From Prolixibacter denitrificans (lineage in GTDB: Bacteria > Bacteroidota > Bacteroidia > Bacteroidales > Prolixibacteraceae): a DNA stretch of 64,000 nt. Of this stretch, positions 58,315 to 64,000 are shown piece after piece. The notes beneath the pieces are model-generated. The model was not told where the DNA came from. It saw only the letters and a list, made by a program, of their open reading frames with translations, and did not search any database. The DNA lies in contig NZ_PYGC01000005.1 in NCBI RefSeq assembly GCF_003014495.1, forward strand, positions 124,001-188,000. Direction: 5' to 3'. Position numbers and translations under genes: made by a program. Positions within the stretch are counted from its first letter, which is position 1, and the number at the start of each line of letters is the position of its first letter.

Positions 58315-61300
58315 TCAGCCGATTTGTGTCGGAGATTTCCCATAGTGTTTTCGAAATACGGTACTGAAATAGCTAACGCTTGAAAACCCACACAGCTCAC
58401 TAATCTCAGTTATGCTATATTTCCTGGTTTTTAACAAATCCAATGCATGATCCAGTCGTACGGATTTGATAAAATCAGTGGGTGATTGATTGGTCAACGA
58501 CTTAACCTTTTTATACAACAAGGAACGGCTCACGTTCATCGCCAACGCAAAATCGTCTTTTGAAAACTCAGCATTGGCCATGTTCTCCCTTACGACTTGC
58601 ACCAGGCGCTTCATGAAACCATCATTCAACTCGTTCTCCAAAATCGTTTCGTCCTCATTCAGTTTGATAATTTTCAATGCCTTTTCCCGAATGACTGCCC
58701 GGTTCTTTATAATGGATTTAATGCGCTGCTGAAGCAACGTAACATCAAAGGGTTTGGTCAGATAATCATCAGCTCCCAGTCCAATTCCCTTCATTTGTTG
58801 GGCTTTTCCATCAAGTGATGTCAACAGAATAACAGGCGTATGAGCAGTTTCGTAGGTGGATTTAATTTTACGACACAATTCAAAGCCATCCATCCGGGGC
58901 ATCATGATATCGGAAACCACCAGATCAGGTTTTTCCTTTTTGATAAATTCCCATGCCTTTTGTCCATCTCCGGCAAGAAGAATGGTAAACTGAGATTCCA
59001 GGGTTGATTTAAGAAACTCACGCAGATAATCGTTATCCTCCACAACCAAAACTTTCATGGCAGGCCGCGACGACGAATCATCTTCCTTGATTGTCAACGC
59101 ATTTACATTCTTCGATTGAATTGGAGATTCATTTACCTTTGACACCTGACTTTGTGCAGGTTCTGACTCATCGACCTTTTTACAGGGTACAGAAATCCGG
59201 AATGTCGAACCAGCATTCAGTTGGCTCTCAAAGCTTACCTTTCCATCGTGCAAGGCAATATAGTTTCTCACCAACAGTAAGCCGATCCCCGAACCGACAA
59301 TTTTGGAGTTAACAGCATTGTCATCACGATAATACTCTTTAAACAATTGTCGTTGTGCCTTTTTACTGATTCCGATGCCCTGATCGATGACCTCCAGTTC
59401 CCATTTACTTGAAGAACATTCCAGGACAACACGCACTTGTTTGTTTGGATACGAATACTTTATCGCATTGGAAATCAAATTATCAATCACTTTTTCTATA
59501 ATGGACTCGTCAACAGCCGTAACGAATTCAGAACAATTCGATGAAAAAACAATCTCCAGATGCTTGCTTTCAGCATATGATTTAAACATCATTACCCGGT
59601 TTTCAACCGTTTTAACAATGTTAACCATCGTTAGCATTATTTTCTCTTTGCCGACATCTACCTTTTGAAAGTCCATTAATTGAGTGACCACACTCAACAG
59701 ACGTTGGGTCTGCTCGGTCGCCAGATGGAGGTAATTAGCACCTTTATCCGATAAATTCGTCTCCTTGTGCAACTCCTCAACCGGCCCCTTGATCAATGTC
59801 AGTGAGGTTCGCAATTCGTGAGCTGTATTTGCAAAAAAACGAATCTTCTCTTCTGAATGCTTCTTCTTTAATTGATTGATATAATAGTAAAACAGAAAGA
59901 TACCTAATCCTGTAATAAACAAAAACAAAGAGAGGCGAAACCAGAATGTATCCCAAAACGGAGGTATGATGTGCAACACAATTTGGCGTTCATCAACGAT
60001 ATGCGATAACGAACTATCATACATGCGAATACGAAGAAAATAAGTTCCACTCTGAATATTCGAATAAGACAGAATCCTGTTTTTGGAGGGCTTACTCCAC
60101 TCATTATCCAACCCTTCAACTTTCCAGGAGAACTTCGACCCGGGTGAATTAACCCCAATAGGAATCAGCTCCAAACTAACGGTGTTCTGATAGTATTTTA
60201 ACCGGATTTCCTGCAGACTATCCAATGGGCGTTTTAGATGGTAGGTTGCCGAATCGCGTATAGACTGTCCCGATATAGTCAGATCCTGGTAAAAAATGCG
60301 CCCCTGTGGTTTGATAATCTTCACGGCTTTGGGATCAAATATGACGGCCCCCCTGTTCGTTCCCCACACCATCTTCCCGTTTGCTAACCGGCTGTGTGAA
60401 TCAGTGTTAAAGGAAGCATGCGAAAGTGGGAGTATTGAATTAAAGGTTGCTATATTATTATTTTCAGGATTCAAACGACACATCCCTTTTTCAGTACCCA
60501 GCCATAAATAACCATCCGACTTCATGATGCCGTTTACAAAATTCGACGGCAGACCCGATTCAATCGTAAAATGTTTTATTTTTTTTGACCGCATATTGTA
60601 CCGTATCAAGCCATCACCACTCGTACATAGCCAAACGGTCTCTTTATTAACATAAATATCGCGAACCACGTAGCCCTCGACTAAATTCTCATTATCACCG
60701 GTCAACGGGTTAAACTGCACTAATCCATAGGTGGTTCCCAACAGCAACTTGTTCGGCTTATATTCGCGAATAACATAAGTGAACATAGGATAGGATTGGA
60801 ATTTATTCTTACCTGGCTCGTAACAGATTAGGTCGGATTGCACGCCTCCAATCCAAAGTTTTTTTTGGGTATCCTCGTAAATGTCAAAAACGAAATTGCA
60901 ATTAAAGTCATCACCTAAATCAGCCGACGAATAATGCTCCAACTCCTTACCTGTCTTGCAATCGATAACATATACACCGGAAGAATAGGTTCCGGCCCAT
61001 ATTTTACCCTGTTTATCGCCGTAAACAGACAAAAAGACCTGAGCTTGCTCCTTCTTGTTATGATAATATGTTTTCCATCGGTTGCCAGCGACATCCCAAC
61101 TGCTCAAACCATTATTGGTTGCAAACCATATTTTGCCGTATTCATCTTCCCATACGCTATTCACATCATTGTTTACCAGCGAATTCGGATTATTGATAAT
61201 GTGTTTTACCTGCGTCACATATGGATTGGCCTGGTCAAAATAGGAAACGCCGCCGCTGTATGTACAAACCCACACACGTTTATTGGCATCGCAATAAATA

Positions 61301-62220
61301 TCATAGACGCCATTCCCTTTTAATGAGCGGGGATCGTCGGAATTTTCTTTATAGACACTAATGATATGATGAGTGGCTTTGTTAATCTTCCAAATTCCCT
61401 GACCGTCGATACCAACCATCATTGTTGAGTCGGAATTGGCTTCAATAGCCAAAACCGGCTGGTTGGGGATATCCTGTATCTCTGTGAATTTAAATATACC
61501 ATTCTCCTTCTTCAGTATAAAAAGACCGTTCGATATTGTGCCGATCCAAAGACTTTTTAATTTATTGTCATAATATAGCCGGGAAACAGAATAGTCAATC
61601 TTTTCAGGAAACTCATAATATGCCTGACTCGTAAAGTTGGAGGTATCGAAAAGTTTTATCAGGTTATTTATTACATAAAAAAAGTGAGTGTCATCAAACC
61701 ACTCCATATCCTGAATATTATTGTTCGGCACCACGGATTTCAATCCGCTTTTTCGGTCATAGCAAAACAATCCGACCGAGGAAGCCAGCCAGACCCGCCC
61801 GTCATTATCGACAAACGCGCGTTCAACGATCAAAAAAGGATTTCGTAAAATCTTGGAGATATTTATTATCATCTCGAACTTATCCTGAATACTGTTGTAT
61901 CTCAGAATTTGCCCGTTGTTTGTGTACACGTATAAATCACCATTCTTATAGATCAAATGAACGTTAATGATATCCTCGGTGTCATAAGGTAGCTGATACG
62001 TTCGGATGTCGTCCTGGGTGTATCTGACAATTCCCATTTTCGACGAAATCCAGATAAAACCGTTATCATCTCTTAAAACCTGGTTTGCTTCCCGGATAGA
62101 AAGCCCATATTCATCATTAAGGTTGTAAAATTGAACTCGGTTTACCGCCTGTCCTGAAAGAAAAGTAAGGTTCAAAACAATTGTAAGGAAAATAGCAGAT
62201 ATGTTGAATTTTAATTTCAT
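58315..62220 (-). CDS. Hybrid two-component system regulator (HTCS), xylan-responsive type
   Basis: A 1301-residue one-protein two-component system. A signal peptide is at 1-25. Two seven-bladed propellers of Reg_prop repeats lie at about 30-675 (such as DDNGFIWISSKMGIVRYTQD and DGYLWLGTEKGMCRL), and a Y_Y_Y sandwich is at about 690-752. A membrane span is at about 762-783. The kinase has His801 in ANTAHELRTSLTLIKG and ATPase boxes NLISNAIKYS, DQGIGI and GSGIGLLLVRNY. The receiver is at about 1056-1168 with phospho-Asp about 1104 (VVSDIMMP), followed by an AraC-type DNA-binding domain at about 1209-1301. The periplasmic part would sense a xylo-oligosaccharide. It is transcribed with its own terminator and is the likely activator of the three modules A-C. 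Confidence 0.93.
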   Translation of the reverse strand: MKLKFNISAIFLTIVLNLTFLSGQAVNRVQFYNLNDEYGLSIREANQVLRDDNGFIWISSKMGIVRYTQDDIRTYQLPYDTEDIINVHLIYKNGDLYVYTNNGQILRYNSIQDKFEMIINISKILRNPFLIVERAFVDNDGRVWLASSVGLFCYDRKSGLKSVVPNNNIQDMEWFDDTHFFYVINNLIKLFDTSNFTSQAYYEFPEKIDYSVSRLYYDNKLKSLWIGTISNGLFILKKENGIFKFTEIQDIPNQPVLAIEANSDSTMMVGIDGQGIWKINKATHHIISVYKENSDDPRSLKGNGVYDIYCDANKRVWVCTYSGGVSYFDQANPYVTQVKHIINNPNSLVNNDVNSVWEDEYGKIWFATNNGLSSWDVAGNRWKTYYHNKKEQAQVFLSVYGDKQGKIWAGTYSSGVYVIDCKTGKELEHYSSADLGDDFNCNFVFDIYEDTQKKLWIGGVQSDLICYEPGKNKFQSYPMFTYVIREYKPNKLLLGTTYGLVQFNPLTGDNENLVEGYVVRDIYVNKETVWLCTSGDGLIRYNMRSKKIKHFTIESGLPSNFVNGIMKSDGYLWLGTEKGMCRLNPENNNIATFNSILPLSHASFNTDSHSRLANGKMVWGTNRGAVIFDPKAVKIIKPQGRIFYQDLTISGQSIRDSATYHLKRPLDSLQEIRLKYYQNTVSLELIPIGVNSPGSKFSWKVEGLDNEWSKPSKNRILSYSNIQSGTYFLRIRMYDSSLSHIVDERQIVLHIIPPFWDTFWFRLSLFLFITGLGIFLFYYYINQLKKKHSEEKIRFFANTAHELRTSLTLIKGPVEELHKETNLSDKGANYLHLATEQTQRLLSVVTQLMDFQKVDVGKEKIMLTMVNIVKTVENRVMMFKSYAESKHLEIVFSSNCSEFVTAVDESIIEKVIDNLISNAIKYSYPNKQVRVVLECSSSKWELEVIDQGIGISKKAQRQLFKEYYRDDNAVNSKIVGSGIGLLLVRNYIALHDGKVSFESQLNAGSTFRISVPCKKVDESEPAQSQVSKVNESPIQSKNVNALTIKEDDSSSRPAMKVLVVEDNDYLREFLKSTLESQFTILLAGDGQKAWEFIKKEKPDLVVSDIMMPRMDGFELCRKIKSTYETAHTPVILLTSLDGKAQQMKGIGLGADDYLTKPFDVTLLQQRIKSIIKNRAVIREKALKIIKLNEDETILENELNDGFMKRLVQVVRENMANAEFSKDDFALAMNVSRSLLYKKVKSLTNQSPTDFIKSVRLDHALDLLKTRKYSITEISELCGFSSVSYFSTVFRKHYGKSPTQIG

Positions 62221-63216
62221 TGGAAAACCCTAAATCATTTCATTCAGTTAGACTCTTCTGGGAAAAATGTTTGTCAAAAAAAGTGATTTCCTTCTATTTT
62301 AACGATTTTGCGAGATGTTTTCGGACATCCCCTCTTTACAACCACCTCTAACTTACTTATATCCAAATCATAGAGCAAACCGTATATTGATTCAAAATAA
62401 CCCTACAGAAATACCATATCTTTGAACAAGGTTATTTTTCCCGATGAAATGGTTGCGACATCACAATTTTGCCACAATCACATTCATTGAACCGCTATAA
62501 AACGCTTTGAAACTTACTGCATGCTATCGCCTTGTGAAGATCATCCGTTTACAGATTGTTTTCATGGATCGTGAAGGTGACAAATTCGTCTGGAAGAATG
62601 CACCTTGCCAGGTCAATGTTTAAAAGTTGGAACATGAAAATATCGAAAACCTTTTTCATAGATTGATTTGGATTAGTTGACATTCCAACAATATTAATCA
62701 TCGGAGGACAGCAATATTTTTAATTTGGGCTTTATTATTTTAATTTCTGGACATGCCTCACGTTCTAAAACCCTCATAACACACTTCACCCCGATACCTT
62801 ACAAGTATCCGGGGATATTTATTTGATTTCGGGAGGAGCTGTCGGATTGATGGGTAAAGCGATGAATTCCGATACCGATGTTTTTTACTCTTCTAACACT
62901 GGTAACGATATGAATTCGGAAAAAGGATGTCGCCGGAGACGAGAGAGCGGAAAGAGCGAGAAATCCCGATTGCCTGCCCACTGCGAAACAGATAACAAAT
63001 TGAGGTGTCATCCAAACCAATAAAGTAAAACTTCACCATCAAGAAAATCTGGGGACATGCTGAAACCACTGTTGATATCCATGTCTGGGGGGCAATTTGC
63101 TCTGATTTCATTGGGGCATCATTTCCATTATGCTTGAAATAGCAATCTTCAATCCAAGAAACAAAGATTGATCCAACGATCACTCTCTGCTTTGAATTGA
63201 TATGACAAAAAATAAG

Positions 63217-63248
63217 AAAGCCTGATAATCATACGATTAACAGGCTTT
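63217..63248 (-). terminator. Terminator-like hairpin after tRNA-like remnant
   Basis: AAAGCCTGATAATC pairs with GATTAACAGGCTTT (one mismatch) around ATAC. On the minus strand it is followed by CTTATTTTTTG, a good intrinsic terminator just past the tRNA-like 3' end. Confidence 0.6.
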
Positions 63249-63269
63249 TGATTCAGAATGAATCTTGAT

Positions 63270-63335
63270 TCGTCGGGGTACCAGGATTCGACCCACAAGC
63301 TGTATGTCGTATGAAATCAATGGATTAGCAGAACG
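63270..63335 (-). pseudogene. tRNA-Ser-like 3'-half remnant
   Basis: On the minus strand the stretch has an anticodon-loop-like CTGCTAATCC, a T-arm-like GTGGGTCGAATCC (one base short of the usual GGTTCGAATCC) and a 3' end TACCCCGACGA. The order and spacing resemble tRNA-Ser(GCU) with a long variable arm, but stems do not pair properly and no 5' half is found. It is most likely a decayed tRNA or an attachment-site scar. Confidence 0.35.
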
Positions 63336-63513
63336 GTTTCAGTGGAGGTCACTGTGTGGTTCTCATTTGTTTTATAATAGAATGAACGCGATTGATGTGC
63401 CTCAACTATCCACTAAATTAGCATTCTTGTATTTTGTTTGCAACTAATAGATATTAAATTGATTTAAACTTTATGGGAAAGTGACGAAGGTCTGTTGCGA
63501 TTGTCGGTTAGGG

Positions 63514-63711
63514 CTAATCGACAAGGTACTGGCGGATGGTGGAAACCGGCAAACCAGTGTATTCAGCGAACTCCTCAACGGAGATAAACTGATGGGAAGC
63601 TTTTCCCAGCTCCTGACGGATTTTGGTCAGCAGCCTTCTTCCTGACCGCTCACTTTTACCGGTTATCCGCTGCACATCTTTGGGGTAAATACAAGTTCGG
63701 TGCAACAGCAT
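63514..63711 (-). CDS. Small helix-turn-helix-like protein
   Basis: A 65-residue protein with two predicted recognition segments: IYPKDVQRITGKSERSGRRL (about residues 8-27) and FISVEEFAEYTGLPVSTIRQ (about 43-62). Such proteins recur in Bacteroidetes near genes for MARQKG-type proteins, as here, where one starts divergently 200 bp away. It probably binds DNA, but no target is known. Confidence 0.65.
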   Translation of the reverse strand: MLLHRTCIYPKDVQRITGKSERSGRRLLTKIRQELGKASHQFISVEEFAEYTGLPVSTIRQYLVD

Positions 63712-63911
63712 AATTTGTACTTTATCTATACTCTATCCTTACCTAAATTCCGGAGTATCTTCCGGAATATTCATAAGAAATTTAATAATAATCTTCCATC
63801 CTGACAGACATTTAGGGACAAATGACCCATTTTGACCTTTGGCGGAAGGCAGTTTTTGCCATGGCGCATTGGTTACGATAACTTGTTGGAAGTAACCAAA
63901 ATCTATGCGTT

Positions 63912-64000
63912 ATGGCAAGACAAAAGGGGTTGATTAAACTGGAGGGAGCGATTGGTGATCTTTCCTTCTACAAGAGCGGTGGAGAGTATTATGCCCGCAC
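63912..64000 (+). CDS. MARQKG-type protein of unknown function, 5' part only
   Basis: The frame starts MARQKGLIKLEGAIGDLSFY and continues KSGGEYYART to the window edge. The N-terminal MARQKG...IGDxSFYK pattern is a recurrent Bacteroidetes family of roughly 200 residues whose function is unknown. It is divergent from the HTH-like gene at 63514. Only 29 codons are visible. Confidence 0.6.
   Translation, partial: MARQKGLIKLEGAIGDLSFYKSGGEYYAR

Larger units (their letters stand above)
62221..63513. other. Gene-poor 1.3-kb region
   Basis: No convincing protein frame. It holds a hairpin CCCCGATAC...GTATCCGGGG at 62789-62814, a tRNA-like remnant at 63270-63335 and a terminator-like hairpin at 63217-63248. 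The left part should contain the HTCS promoter, but I could not place it with confidence. Confidence 0.6.

Noticed and set aside
62789-62814. Hairpin CCCCGATAC...GTATCCGGGG as a terminator
   Set aside because: The stem is good but there is no proper T-run and no gene ending just before it, so I did not list it as a terminator.
62799-63183. Short frames in the gene-poor region
   Set aside because: Overlapping frames on both strands, no hydrophobic or family pattern, and inverted-repeat content; looks like non-coding sequence.

Overview
The window looks like a chromosomal segment of a Bacteroidota (Bacteroidetes) bacterium. The grounds are paired SusC/SusD-like outer-membrane proteins, a hybrid two-component regulator, TAnnTTTG-type promoter elements and many families confined to that phylum. 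The mix of genes would suit a marine or sediment Marinilabiliales/Prolixibacteraceae-type organism, but that placement is a guess. There are no rRNA genes, CRISPR arrays, insertion sequences or intact tRNAs.

Region 1 (1-20.4 kb) is ordinary chromosome. It holds a cut-off DUF6377-type sensor/regulator, a peptidyl-dipeptidase (dcp) followed by the decayed tail of a second dcp copy, an FMN reductase with a GAF-LuxR regulator, and a small membrane-protein operon marked by two copies of the same palindromic operator. It continues with an MFS transporter, a Sua5/TsaC tRNA-modification enzyme, an ECF sigma factor with its membrane partner, a beta-propeller/phosphoesterase fusion, a GH3 beta-xylosidase and endonuclease III.

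Region 2 (20.5-62.2 kb) is a large heteroxylan utilization locus. On the minus strand lies the uptake core in the xusA-xusB-xusC-xusD-xusE-xyn10C order described for Prevotella bryantii and other xylanolytic Bacteroidetes: two SusC/SusD pairs, a surface glycan-binding lipoprotein and a GH10 xylanase with carbohydrate-binding modules inserted in its catalytic domain. It is preceded by a GH43 lipoprotein and a hybrid two-component regulator (HTCS). A second minus-strand unit encodes a GPH-type symporter, a lipoprotein GH10 xylanase and a GH43 without signal peptide, headed by what looks like an internally deleted GH115 alpha-glucuronidase. On the plus strand a nine-gene run encodes three esterases (CE1-like, BD-FAE-like, CE6/SASA-like), three GH43 enzymes, GH27, GH51 and GH95. 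Together they should strip acetyl/feruloyl, arabinosyl and galactosyl decorations in the periplasm while the xylanases cut the backbone. The set fits a highly substituted cereal-type glucuronoarabinoxylan.

Three minus-strand genes of this locus (starts at 24622, 42621 and 57978) share a previously unannotated promoter module: a 34-38 bp AT-rich motif placed 18-20 bp upstream of a TAnnTTTG-like element. It is my best candidate for the HTCS binding site. A separate perfect 19-bp palindrome in the divergent 24.6-25.1 kb region carries TAnnTTTG on both strands.

Region 3 (62.2-64 kb) is gene-poor. It contains a tRNA-Ser-like 3' remnant followed by a terminator hairpin, then a divergent pair of small genes: a helix-turn-helix-like 65-residue protein and the start of a MARQKG-type protein of unknown function that runs off the window.
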